Below are positions 44,058 through 52,497 of a DNA stretch of 64,000 bases, piece after piece (positions within the stretch are counted from its first letter, which is position 1; the number at the start of each line of letters is the position of its first letter). A program made the translations under genes and the position numbers. The stretch lies in the NCBI GenBank assembly GCA_947499125.1, contig CANMMP010000002.1, positions 62,001-126,000 on the forward strand, in the 5' to 3' direction. A model generated the notes under the pieces. It ran no database searches. It was given only the letters and a program-made list of their open reading frames with translations, and had not been told where the DNA came from. Origin of the DNA: an uncultured Pontibacter sp. (GTDB lineage Bacteria > Bacteroidota > Bacteroidia > Cytophagales > Hymenobacteraceae).

Positions 44058-45448
44058 ACGTTTTTCTTAACTATACTTGCTGACATTTCTGCTTCCATAA
44101 CCAGTTGGCCGCCTACAAAGGCCTGACCGAACATTTTGGCTATGCCGCGCTTAATTGGGGCCAGCAGTTCACATTTAAAAATAATTGTATCGCCAGGCAG
44201 CACTTTGCGCTTAAAGCGGCATTTGTCCACACCCAGGAAATATGTCCAGTAATCTTCAGGATCTTCAACAGTATTAAGCACCAGTATACCGCCGGTCTGT
44301 GCCATGGCCTCTATCTGGATAACACCTGGCATTACAGGGTTACCCGGGAAGTGACCCTGGAAGAATGGCTCGTTCATAGTTACGTTCTTAATCCCGGTTA
44401 CCGTCGTTTCATCCAGGTGGATGATCTTGTCGATAAGCAGGAACGGGTAACGATGCGGCAACGTAGCCGATATCTGGTTTATATCCATTACAGGCGGCTT
44501 CTTTTCGTCGTACACAGGCACGCTTTGTATAGATGCTTCCTGAATGGCTCTTTTTATTCTTTTAGCAAAGGCAACGTTTGCGGCATGGCCGGGGCGCGCT
44601 GCCAATATCTGTCCTTTTATTGGTCTTCCGATCAGGGCAAGGTCGCCCATCAGGTCAAGAAGTTTATGACGGGCAGGCTCGTTTCTGTAACGTAGTTCTA
44701 CGTTGTTTAGCGTGCCGGTCTCTTTAACTTCTACTTTAGGCTTGTTCAGCATATCCGCCAGTGTAGCCAACTCTTCGTCTTTCACTACGCGGTCAACTAT
44801 AACTATGGCGTTATCCAGGTTGCCCCCTTTAATAAGGTCCTGCTTATAAAGCGCCTCCAGTTCGTGCAGAAAACAGAACGTGCGGCAAGGCGCGATCTCT
44901 TTCTCGAACTGGTTCATGTTTGTAATAGAAGCATGCTGGCTACCCAAAACCGGAGAGTTGTAATCTACCATAGCTGTCAGACGGTAGTCGTTCAGTGGTA
45001 AACCAACTATTTCTACGCCACGGGCTTCATCTTTATAAGTAATGCCTTCTGTCAACTCAAAATAATTGCGAAGCGCATTTTGTTCCTGTAAGCCAACTTC
45101 ATGCAGCGCCCTCACAAACTCGATAGACGAACCATCCATGATCGGAGGCTCAGGGCCGTCAAGTTGTATCAGCACGTTATCGATCTGGAGGCCAACAAGG
45201 GCGGCCAGGGTATGTTCAACAGTGTTTACACGAGCACCATTCTGTTCGATGGTTGTGCCCCGCGACAGGTCCACTACGTTGTCAACGTCGGCGGCAACTA
45301 TAGGCTGGCCAGGCAGATCGATGCGCTGAAACTTATAGCCATGGTTAGCAGAGGCAGGGTTGAATGTCATGTTAGACACCACGCCTGTGTGCAATCCAAT
45401 ACCGGAAACTGTTACCGGCGCTTTAATGGTATGCTGTTTATAGTTCAT
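44054..45448 (-). CDS. lpxC/fabZ: bifunctional LpxC deacetylase / FabZ dehydratase
   Basis: 464-residue fusion typical of Bacteroidota. LpxC part (1-300): zinc-binding His in NTVEHTLAALVGL and the RHKLLDLMGDLALIG block with the other His and Asp. FabZ part (about 315-460): LPHRYPFLLIDKI and FQGHFPGNPVMPGVIQIEAMAQ with catalytic His and Glu. It commits lipid A synthesis and supplies unsaturated acyl-ACP, so the two competing uses of 3-hydroxyacyl-ACP sit in one polypeptide. Co-directional with lpxD (160 bp upstream) and lpxA. Confidence 0.97.
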   Translation of the reverse strand: MNYKQHTIKAPVTVSGIGLHTGVVSNMTFNPASANHGYKFQRIDLPGQPIVAADVDNVVDLSRGTTIEQNGARVNTVEHTLAALVGLQIDNVLIQLDGPEPPIMDGSSIEFVRALHEVGLQEQNALRNYFELTEGITYKDEARGVEIVGLPLNDYRLTAMVDYNSPVLGSQHASITNMNQFEKEIAPCRTFCFLHELEALYKQDLIKGGNLDNAIVIVDRVVKDEELATLADMLNKPKVEVKETGTLNNVELRYRNEPARHKLLDLMGDLALIGRPIKGQILAARPGHAANVAFAKRIKRAIQEASIQSVPVYDEKKPPVMDINQISATLPHRYPFLLIDKIIHLDETTVTGIKNVTMNEPFFQGHFPGNPVMPGVIQIEAMAQTGGILVLNTVEDPEDYWTYFLGVDKCRFKRKVLPGDTIIFKCELLAPIKRGIAKMFGQAFVGGQLVMEAEMSASIVKKNV

Positions 45449-45608
45449 TTAACAGTAATTACTTGTTTGGCACTCGGCTTTAGCAAGTTGCCTTGAGGCC
45501 CGGGCACAGGTATAAACCCAGCTCGCAGCGGTAATCAGACTGCAAACTTAATGTTTTATATTCGGCCTTGCCACTTTTATTTTCCTGACTTTACAGGAGC
45601 TGTAAATT

Positions 45609-46634
45609 TTACTGACTTTTTTCGCGCAGTGCTTCTATTTCGCGCTGTAGTTCTGGTAGTTTTCTGAATACGGAAAGGGCACGCAGGTTTTGTTTAAAGT
45701 CGAAAGCCGGAGAGCCTTGTATTATAGTTCCTGGTGTTTTTATAGTTTTACCTACGCCTGACTGGGCACCAACTGTAGTTTTATCGGCAATGGTAATGTG
45801 GCCAACTATACCTACCTGGCCTGCAATTACGCAGTTATTGCCAATTTTAGCTGACCCCGAGATGCCGGTCTGTGCTGCTATTACGGTATTTGTTCCTATC
45901 TCTACGTTGTGCGCGATCTGTACCAGGTTGTCTATTTTTGTACCCTTCCGGATAATAGTAGAGCCCATGGTAGCACAATCTATAGTTGTATTTGCGCCAA
46001 CCGATACGTCATCTTCAAGCACTACATTACCTATTTGTGGAATGGTTTTGTAAGAGCCGTCGGCCTGTGGGGCAAAGCCGAAGCCATCGCTGCCCAGCAC
46101 AACACCTGCATGTATGGTGCAGTTGCTGCCTATAACGGTATTTGAGTATAGTTTAGCGCCGGCAAATATGGTGGTATTGTCACCTATAGTTACGTTGTCG
46201 CCGATGTAGGCATGAGGAAAAAGACGCACGTTATCGCCTATCTTGCAGTTGTTGCCGATGTAGGAAAATGCGCCACGGTAATGGTTTTCACCGATCTGGC
46301 TGTTACTACCTATGTAGCACGGCTCTTCAGTACCCGTTTTAGAAGCAAGTATAGCCTGCTGATAATATTCTAGTAATGTTGAGAAACTACTGTAAGGATC
46401 GCTAACGCGGATAAGAGCCGTATAAACAGGCTTTTTGAGCTCTAATTTATCTGAAACTATAACTGCACTGGCTCCTGTATTGTAAAGGTATGGTTCGTAC
46501 TTCGGGTTCGACAAAAAAGCAAGGGCGCCGGATTGGGCCTCTTCAATTTTGGCTAACGTGCTGACCTTTGCAGACTTATCTCCCTCAACTTCTCCCTGTA
46601 GCAGGTCTGCTATTTGTTGAACAGTAAATTCCAT
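45609..46634 (-). CDS. lpxD: UDP-3-O-acylglucosamine N-acyltransferase
   Basis: 341-residue trimeric left-handed helix enzyme, third lipid A step. N-terminal uridine-binding domain (about 1-100), then hexapeptide repeats (about 105-310) including the conserved GSDGFGFAPQADGSYKTIPQIG block and catalytic His in LVQIAHNVEIG. Short C-terminal helix. First gene of the lpx run. The 5-prime flank carries a TAnnTTTG box and then a repeat cluster. Confidence 0.96.
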   Translation of the reverse strand: MEFTVQQIADLLQGEVEGDKSAKVSTLAKIEEAQSGALAFLSNPKYEPYLYNTGASAVIVSDKLELKKPVYTALIRVSDPYSSFSTLLEYYQQAILASKTGTEEPCYIGSNSQIGENHYRGAFSYIGNNCKIGDNVRLFPHAYIGDNVTIGDNTTIFAGAKLYSNTVIGSNCTIHAGVVLGSDGFGFAPQADGSYKTIPQIGNVVLEDDVSVGANTTIDCATMGSTIIRKGTKIDNLVQIAHNVEIGTNTVIAAQTGISGSAKIGNNCVIAGQVGIVGHITIADKTTVGAQSGVGKTIKTPGTIIQGSPAFDFKQNLRALSVFRKLPELQREIEALREKSQ

Positions 46635-46682
46635 GTTGTAAAATTAGAGCAAAATCTTAAAAACGCTAATGCTTTGGGGGTG

Positions 46683-46690
46683 CAAACATA
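46683..46690 (-). promoter_or_regulatory. Bacteroidota -7 box for lpxD
   Basis: CAAACATA on the plus strand reads TATGTTTG on the minus strand, 49 bp upstream of the lpxD ATG. Confidence 0.4.
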
Positions 46691-46839
46691 ATAAAAACTT
46701 AGTGCCGTTTGGTTGTATTTCGTAATTATACTTGCTTGTAGGTAGTATAGGTTAAGATTAATGCAAAGCAGCAAATGCCTTTAATTAGGATTTATAAGGT
46801 ATAAGCAGGAGGCTTTATAGTTTATACAGAGAGGTTTGC

Positions 46840-47034
46840 TGTGGATGATCTTGTAGTTCTGTAGTTGCTTTGATCCAAGCACCCCTAACCCCTCCTTGTC
46901 TAAGGCGGGGAATAAACTAGAACAAAGTCCCCCTTTGAAGGGGGGAGGGGGATGATTTATAGTTAGCGTATTAACACCCCTATAGTCCCCTCAAGGGGAC
47001 AGTTCTGACATATATTTTTATAGTTTACGATATT
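46840..47034. repeat. mosaic repeat cluster 2, low-coordinate part
   Basis: Part of the 823-bp gap between lpxD and the HD gene, without any gene. Contains a CACCCCTAACCCCTCC element (about 46879-46910, complement of those near 34430 and 55650), a CCCCCTTTGAAGGGGGG block (about 46931-46950) and a CTATAGTCCCCTCAAGGGGAC palindromic element (46980-47001, complement of 55540-55560). Confidence 0.75.
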
Positions 47035-47398
47035 GAGCGGACAGGTCGCGACCTGTCCCTACGGAAGTATAACCATGAGAAAAGGTCGAAGCTTATAGTA
47101 TAAACTTTAGATAAGCAGTGGCTATGAGAAACTTTCCAGTCTTTGGGTTGAGCGCCTTTGATTTGTTGCGGTGCCGATAGGCAATCCGAGGTACGAGGAT
47201 AGCAAGAAAGCAACAGCGCGATGCCCGAAGGCGAGGCCTCGCGGCCGTGAGCGCAATAAGGTGGAGATGAAACTATAGGTTAGTAGAGCTCCCAGGATAA
47301 GAAATGGCTATGAAAGTATAGCTTGGTTGAATATGGAAAAAAGCTTTAACTATAAGCCTAGATAGATTTCTCACCATGTTCGAAATGACAAATGAGAA
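47035..47398. repeat. 364-bp inverted repeat, copy A
   Basis: Starts with the palindrome GGACAGGTCGCGACCTGTCC (47039-47058) and ends with a TTTCTCACCATGTTCGAAATGACA element (about 47367-47390). Between them are GGCAATCCGAGGTACGAGG and GAGGCCTCGCGGCCGTGAGC. The whole block matches, reversed and complemented, 55123-55484 with scattered differences and small indels. No gene. Short open frames inside are not credible. Confidence 0.85.
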
Positions 47399-47457
47399 AC
47401 TATTGGACATATAAGATCCCTCGGCTTACGCTCGGGATGACAAATAATAAAGCATCA

Positions 47458-48690
47458 CTAATGAGCTACTTCCCTCGGATAACACACATAATATTTCTCC
47501 ACTTTATTACTTAAAGCCTGAATATTCGGTAGGTCAGAAGCGTCAGCGGCATCAACTACATAACCTGCTTTTGTGAGTATATCAATAGACTGTCCTTCAG
47601 ATTGGTAAGCGTTGTTGCTGATCTTGCCCGATATCATCAGGTATTTAATGTCTTCTTCGCTAACCTTAAACCGGTCCTGCACCAATTCGCTAATACCTAG
47701 CATCATATCCTCTTCAATCGGTTTGCTGGAAATGATCACTTTAAAGAGCTTACGGTTTAAGATACAGCCAGCCAGATAAGATAGTACCGGGTCCTGGTGG
47801 GAAGCCCACTCTTTAATTCCACTCCAGATATCGTGGTCATCGAGGCTTACAAAACGCTCCAGTATAGTTGGGTCCTGCACAAAGTCCTGCATGGTAAGGT
47901 CGGAGGCCAGGAAGAATTTAAGGCAGGGGCTAGCTGATACATCTACTCCTTGCTGCAATAATTGGCGGGCACGCTGCACGGCACGCAATACCATATTTTC
48001 GGCACTAATTACGGTTTTGTGCAGGTATACCTGCCAGTACATGAGGCGGCGGCTCACCAGGAAGTTCTCTATACTATAGATCGCTTTTTCTTCTACTACC
48101 AATTTATCGTTGGCTACATCCAGCATTTTAATGATGCGGTCGGCGCCTATCTTGCCTTCGTACACACCGGTATAAAAGCTGTCGCGGTTCAGGTAATCCA
48201 GGCGGTCTACGTCGAGCTGGCTAGAAACCAGTTGGTGAAAAAAGCGGCGTTCGTACTTATCTGTAAATATATCGATAGCCAGGCTCAATCTTCCGCCAAA
48301 CTCTTCGTTAAGCATATGCATGATGTGCAACGACAGATGCTCGTGGTGTACCTCTTTAAATATAGCTGTTTCGAGGGCATGCGAAAAGGGGCCATGGCCT
48401 ACATCGTGCAGCAATATGGCAATAAGCGAAGCCTCCAACTCGGTATCGGAAATTTCGTTATTTTTACTTTTTAAAGTTTGTAAGGCCGTGTTCATCAGGT
48501 GCATGGCACCCAGCACATGATGGAAGCGTGTATGCAGTGCGCCAGGGTAAACCATTTCGGTGAGGCCCAATTGCTTTATGCGGCGCAAACGCTGAAAATA
48601 CGGATGATCGATGATGTCGAACAAGAGCTCAGACGGAACTGTTATAAAACCGTAAACCGGGTCGTTGAAGATTTTTTTCTTGTTCACCAA
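47458..48690 (-). CDS. HD-domain phosphohydrolase
   Basis: 410 residues. Metal site visible as HTRFHHVLGAMHLMN, ILLHDVGHGPFSHALE and SSQLDVDRLDYLNRDS, the pattern of deoxyguanosinetriphosphate triphosphohydrolase-like HD proteins (YdhJ/SAMHD1-like). Substrate not proven. There is no ATG: the frame opens at TTG 48690 or GTG 48687 after an in-frame stop, so a non-ATG start is needed. Divergent from porX, a pairing also seen in other Bacteroidota as I recall. Confidence 0.9.
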   Translation of the reverse strand: MVNKKKIFNDPVYGFITVPSELLFDIIDHPYFQRLRRIKQLGLTEMVYPGALHTRFHHVLGAMHLMNTALQTLKSKNNEISDTELEASLIAILLHDVGHGPFSHALETAIFKEVHHEHLSLHIMHMLNEEFGGRLSLAIDIFTDKYERRFFHQLVSSQLDVDRLDYLNRDSFYTGVYEGKIGADRIIKMLDVANDKLVVEEKAIYSIENFLVSRRLMYWQVYLHKTVISAENMVLRAVQRARQLLQQGVDVSASPCLKFFLASDLTMQDFVQDPTILERFVSLDDHDIWSGIKEWASHQDPVLSYLAGCILNRKLFKVIISSKPIEEDMMLGISELVQDRFKVSEEDIKYLMISGKISNNAYQSEGQSIDILTKAGYVVDAADASDLPNIQALSNKVEKYYVCYPREVAH

Positions 48691-48813
48691 TGCAATGCGT
48701 TAAGTTGGTTGTTCGGTTATTTGTTGTTCAGGCAATATGTTAAACGAGTGCTGCCGTATAGTATAGTTTCCATACTTTTATTACTATAACTAACGTAAGT
48801 ATAAAGTGGCGGC

Positions 48814-48830
48814 TTATAGTTTAACTATAA
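48814..48830. promoter_or_regulatory. palindrome TTATAGTT-T-AACTATAA between HD gene and porX
   Basis: Eight-base perfect arms around one T, in the divergent region, about 115 bp before porX. It may be an operator or just two facing copies of the heptamer common throughout the window. Confidence 0.35.
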
Positions 48831-48944
48831 AAGCGACAGTCCGTATTTCGGGCAACTATAAGTTAAAGTATACCGACACGTTACCCAGTTACGCTTACAA
48901 CAATTTAACAACGAAGCAGTTTAGCCTTTTATCTAAATAAAACT

Positions 48945-50507
48945 ATGCAAAGATATAACATTTTATGGGCCGATGATGAGATCGACCTTTTGAAGCCGCA
49001 CATTCTGTTCCTGGAAGATAGAGGTTACGACATTACACCTGTAAACAGTGGTGCCGATGCCATCGAAAAAGTACAGGAACAACCTTTTGATATGGTTTTC
49101 CTGGATGAGAATATGCCCGGCATCAGTGGCCTCGAAGCCCTGAACGAGATAAAGACCATCCGCCCGGCGATGCCTGTGATCATGATCACGAAAAGCGAGG
49201 AAGAGCACATTATGGAGGAAGCCATCGGGTCTAAAATTACAGATTACCTGATAAAGCCTCTGAACCCAAGTCAGATACTGCTATCCGTAAAAAAAGCACT
49301 TGATAATAAGCGCCTTGTAAGTGAAAAGACTAACCAGGGCTATCAGCGCGATTTCCGCCAGCTTGGTATGGCCTTTGGCGAGCGCCTGAGCCCGGGCGAG
49401 TGGGCCGATATCTATAAAAAGCTGACGTACTGGGAGCTGGAAATTGACGAGACCGAGAACAAAAGTATGGCCGATGTGCTGTATATGCAGAAAGACGAGG
49501 CAAACTCCAACTTCGCCAAGTTCATCATGGATAACTATGAAGAATGGATAAACAACGACTCGGATGATGCCCCGCTGATGTCGCACCAGCTGTTTAAAGA
49601 GCGCGTTTTCCCGATGATGAAGGAATCGGACAGGCCGGTATACTTTGTTTTGATAGATAACCTGCGTTACGACCAGTGGAAAGTGCTGGAGCCGATCATT
49701 AACGACTATTTTACCGTGGATTCGGAGGAGATGTATTATTCTATACTTCCTACTACCACAGCCTACGCCCGTAATGCCATCTTCTCGGGGATGTTGCCAA
49801 ACGACATCGCTAAAAAGTACCCGAATCTGTGGGTAAGCGATGATGAAGACGAAGGAAAGAACCTGAACGAACCACAGTTTCTGGATATTCAGTTTCAGCA
49901 GAACCGTGTGACTGACAAACACAGCTACCATAAAATTACGAACGTAGCAGCCGGCAAAGACCTGCTCAGCAAGTTCAGTAACCTCGATAATAACAAACTG
50001 AATGTTATAGTTTACAATTTCGTGGATATGCTGTCGCATGCCCGTACCGATAGCAACATGGTGCGCGAACTGGCCCCAGACGAGTCGGCGTACCGCTCTA
50101 TTACCCGCTCGTGGTTCCTGCACTCGCCGCTTTTCGATACGCTGAAGATGATAGCTGAGAAAAAAGGCCGCCTGATCATCACCACCGACCACGGAACTAT
50201 AAGAGTAAAACGACCTTTCAAGATAATCGGAGACCGCCAGACAAACACCAACCTGCGCTACAAGCACGGTAAAAACCTGGGCTACACCGATAAAGATGTT
50301 TTTACGGTGCGTAAACCGGAGAGATTTTTCTTGCCAAAAGCCAATGTTTCGACTACGTTTGTATTCGCGATAGAAGATTACTTTTTTGCCTATCCGAACA
50401 ACTATAACTACTACGTGAACTACTACAAAGATACCTTCCAGCACGGGGGCGTGTCGTTGGAGGAGTGCATCATACCATTTATAACGCTTACACCGAAGAA
50501 TGGATAA
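48945..50507 (+). CDS. porX: PorX, response regulator of the type IX secretion system
   Basis: 520 residues. Receiver domain (1-120) with acidic pair D10-D11, phosphoacceptor D54 in VFLDENMPG, Thr/Lys switch residues in MITKSEEE and IKPLNP. Then a helical linker and a PglZ/alkaline-phosphatase-like domain (about 200-515) with metal-ligand motifs FVLIDNLRYDQW, NFVDMLSHARTDSN and IITTDHGTIRVK. No DNA-binding domain. PorX with sensor PorY controls gliding and secretion genes; the PglZ domain is reported to hydrolyse oligonucleotides. Its stop overlaps the tsaE start by 8 bp. The kinase PorY is not in the window. Confidence 0.95.
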   Translation: MQRYNILWADDEIDLLKPHILFLEDRGYDITPVNSGADAIEKVQEQPFDMVFLDENMPGISGLEALNEIKTIRPAMPVIMITKSEEEHIMEEAIGSKITDYLIKPLNPSQILLSVKKALDNKRLVSEKTNQGYQRDFRQLGMAFGERLSPGEWADIYKKLTYWELEIDETENKSMADVLYMQKDEANSNFAKFIMDNYEEWINNDSDDAPLMSHQLFKERVFPMMKESDRPVYFVLIDNLRYDQWKVLEPIINDYFTVDSEEMYYSILPTTTAYARNAIFSGMLPNDIAKKYPNLWVSDDEDEGKNLNEPQFLDIQFQQNRVTDKHSYHKITNVAAGKDLLSKFSNLDNNKLNVIVYNFVDMLSHARTDSNMVRELAPDESAYRSITRSWFLHSPLFDTLKMIAEKKGRLIITTDHGTIRVKRPFKIIGDRQTNTNLRYKHGKNLGYTDKDVFTVRKPERFFLPKANVSTTFVFAIEDYFFAYPNNYNYYVNYYKDTFQHGGVSLEECIIPFITLTPKNG

Positions 50508-50946
50508 CACCGGAGTGGAAAGAGCTCAGTTAAAGATGTCGTCTCTGGAAGATCTGCCAGAGGCGGCTTCTATGCTTTTAGATGCTATGCAGCAGGGGCC
50601 TGTGGTTTTGTTTGAGGGCCCGATGGGTGCCGGCAAAACAACACTGATAAAAGAGCTATGCCGCCAGCTGGGAGTACAGGAAAACGTGAGCAGCCCTACT
50701 TTTGCCCTTGTTAATGAGTACGAAGGCGAAACAGGGAAACTAATTTACCATTTCGATTTTTATAGAATAAGCAACGAGCGGGAGGCACTGAACATCGGGG
50801 CGCTGGAGTATTTCGAGTCGGGTAATATATGCCTGATAGAATGGCCATCGCTGATACCGAACCTTTTACCGGAGCATTACCTGCTTGTAACCCTGCAACC
50901 CGACGCTGAAGGCGAGGTGCGTACCATGACGATAAACAAGGTATAA
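50500..50946 (+). CDS. tsaE: tRNA threonylcarbamoyladenosine ATPase TsaE
   Basis: 148-residue P-loop protein needed for t6A37 formation on ANN-reading tRNAs. Walker A GPMGAGKTTLIKE near residue 45, NVSSPTFALVNEYEG, FDFYRI and a C-terminal IEWPSLI segment, all family hallmarks. Starts inside the end of porX and ends 2 bp before ald, so the three genes are one translationally coupled operon. Confidence 0.95.
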   Translation: MDNTGVERAQLKMSSLEDLPEAASMLLDAMQQGPVVLFEGPMGAGKTTLIKELCRQLGVQENVSSPTFALVNEYEGETGKLIYHFDFYRISNEREALNIGALEYFESGNICLIEWPSLIPNLLPEHYLLVTLQPDAEGEVRTMTINKV

Positions 50947-50948
50947 GT

Positions 50949-52175
50949 ATGACGGAGCGATTTGCCTTAGAGATGGGAAAGATAGCAGCTGCACAGGCGC
51001 TTTACCCAAAAGAGTCGATGCTGGCTGTTGAAGACCGGCAACGCAGCCTTTTTATAGGTTTGCCGAAGGAGTCGTCGTTCCAGGAGAACCGCATAGGGTT
51101 AACGCCCGACGCTGTAAAGCAGCTAACCGACCATGGCCACCGCATTATAATAGAAGCAGGAGCCGGCAGCCATTCCAAATACTCTGATAACGAGTTTTCG
51201 GAGGCAGGTGCCAAAATAGTTTATACTACCAAAGAAGTATACGAAGCCGATATTATACTTAAAGTTGCGCCGCCTACTTACGACGAAATAGATTATCTGC
51301 GCCCGGGCCAGACACTAATCTCAGCCTTACAATTCGGCAGCCTTACTTCTGATTATATCAATGCCCTTCTGCGCAAAAAGATAAACGCCATCTCGTTTGA
51401 GTTGGTCCGTGATAAATCAGAATCGAAGCCTGTTGTGCGTGCTATGAGCGAAATAGCGGGCAGTACTGTAATGCTGGTAGCAGCAGAATATTTAAGTATA
51501 AGCAACGAAGGCCGCGGAATTATACTTGGCGGAATTACAGGAGTGCCACCAAGCAAAGTAGTTATACTTGGTGCCGGCACTGTAGCCGAATATGCGGCCC
51601 GCGCCGCCCTGGGTTTAGGTGCCGAAGTAAAAGTATTTGATAACCACATCTACAAACTTCGCCGCCTGAAGCATAATGTTGGTACCCAGTTGTTTACTTC
51701 TACTTTAGATAAAACGGTACTATACCATGAAATAAAACAGGCTGATGTTGTGATTGGTGCTTTGGTTGCCGAAGATGGCCGTATGCCGTGTATGGTGGAG
51801 GAAAGTGTGGTGGCCCAAATGAACCCGGGCTCCGTTATCATCGATGTTTGTATTGACCAGGGAGGTTGTTTCGAAACTTCAGAACTTACATCGCATAGTC
51901 GCCCGATCTTCCGTAAATACGACATTATACATTATTGCGTGCCCAACATTCCATCGCGGGTGCCGCGCACAGCTACTTCGGCACTGAGCAATATATTTAC
52001 GCCCATCCTTTCCGAGATATCCAAGTATGGTGGCATAAACGAAGTGCTGTTCATGAATGAGCATTACCGCAGCGGTGTATACATCTATAAAGGCAGCCTC
52101 ACCAATTCCCTGATCGCAAAAAAATTCGGGATGCGCTATAAAGAGTTGGGCCTGATGATAGCCGTGCGCAACTAA
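50949..52175 (+). CDS. ald: alanine dehydrogenase
   Basis: 408 residues, AlaDH/PNT family: NAD-dependent interconversion of L-alanine and pyruvate plus ammonia. N-terminal domain block GLPKESSFQENRIGLTP (about 35-52) with the catalytic Lys/His region, Rossmann motif VVILGAGTVAEYAARAALGLGAEVKVFD, and SVIIDVCIDQGGCFETSE. It is about 35 residues longer than the usual 370 because of an N-terminal extension, common in Bacteroidota. Followed by the GACGCAA palindrome that acts as terminator. Confidence 0.94.
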   Translation: MTERFALEMGKIAAAQALYPKESMLAVEDRQRSLFIGLPKESSFQENRIGLTPDAVKQLTDHGHRIIIEAGAGSHSKYSDNEFSEAGAKIVYTTKEVYEADIILKVAPPTYDEIDYLRPGQTLISALQFGSLTSDYINALLRKKINAISFELVRDKSESKPVVRAMSEIAGSTVMLVAAEYLSISNEGRGIILGGITGVPPSKVVILGAGTVAEYAARAALGLGAEVKVFDNHIYKLRRLKHNVGTQLFTSTLDKTVLYHEIKQADVVIGALVAEDGRMPCMVEESVVAQMNPGSVIIDVCIDQGGCFETSELTSHSRPIFRKYDIIHYCVPNIPSRVPRTATSALSNIFTPILSEISKYGGINEVLFMNEHYRSGVYIYKGSLTNSLIAKKFGMRYKELGLMIAVRN

Positions 52176-52177
52176 GA

Positions 52178-52215
52178 CTAAGATTTTTAAGATTGAATAG
52201 ATTGTGGGATTAGGT
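52178..52215. repeat. CTAAGATTTTTAAGATT element, left arm
   Basis: Together with 52459-52496 this forms an imperfect inverted repeat that bounds the gap between two convergent genes. A third copy lies at 58046-58081. Confidence 0.7.
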
Positions 52216-52290
52216 TGACCTCACAGTGTTTCTAAAACCTGTGAGTGTCTGTGTGAGAACCGGACTTATAAGGATTTAAAAGAAAATGTA

Positions 52291-52318
52291 GAGACGCAAT
52301 ACGTTGCGTCTCTTTTTT
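52291..52318 (+). terminator. ald terminator made of a GACGCAA/TTGCGTC palindrome
   Basis: GAGACGCAA and TTGCGTCTC arms around TACG followed by six Ts. It is also copy 2 of a dispersed palindrome family. Confidence 0.85.
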
Positions 52319-52497
52319 GTTTGAATCAGGATTTGCAGGATTAAAATGGATTAACAGGATTTCATAGGTTTATTGAAACTGCCTGCTCCGTGGCTGACAA
52401 GACGCAACGTATTGCGTCTCTACAAAATCCATCTATAGTTTCGGCGACTCTTTATTCAGCCTAATCCTACAATCTTTTAATCTAAAAAATCTTAGTT
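52319..52497. repeat. rest of the 322-bp convergent gap: repeats only
   Basis: Holds a TCAGGATTTGCAGGATT-type element (about 52325-52365), a third GACGCAA-CGTA-TTGCGTC palindrome (52401-52418) and the right arm CCTAATCCTACAATC... (52459-52496). No gene seen. Confidence 0.7.

Noticed and set aside
47025-47213. 62-codon frame inside inverted repeat copy A
   Set aside because: Not kept open in copy B and overlaps a palindrome; not a gene.
46840-47400. Possible CRISPR array
   Set aside because: Elements repeat but differ in sequence and spacing; there are no identical repeats with uniform spacers and no cas gene.
49281-50510. 409-codon open frame on the strand opposite porX
   Set aside because: Antisense shadow: porX has clear receiver and PglZ motifs over the same bases, while the antisense translation has no recognisable domain or ribosome site.
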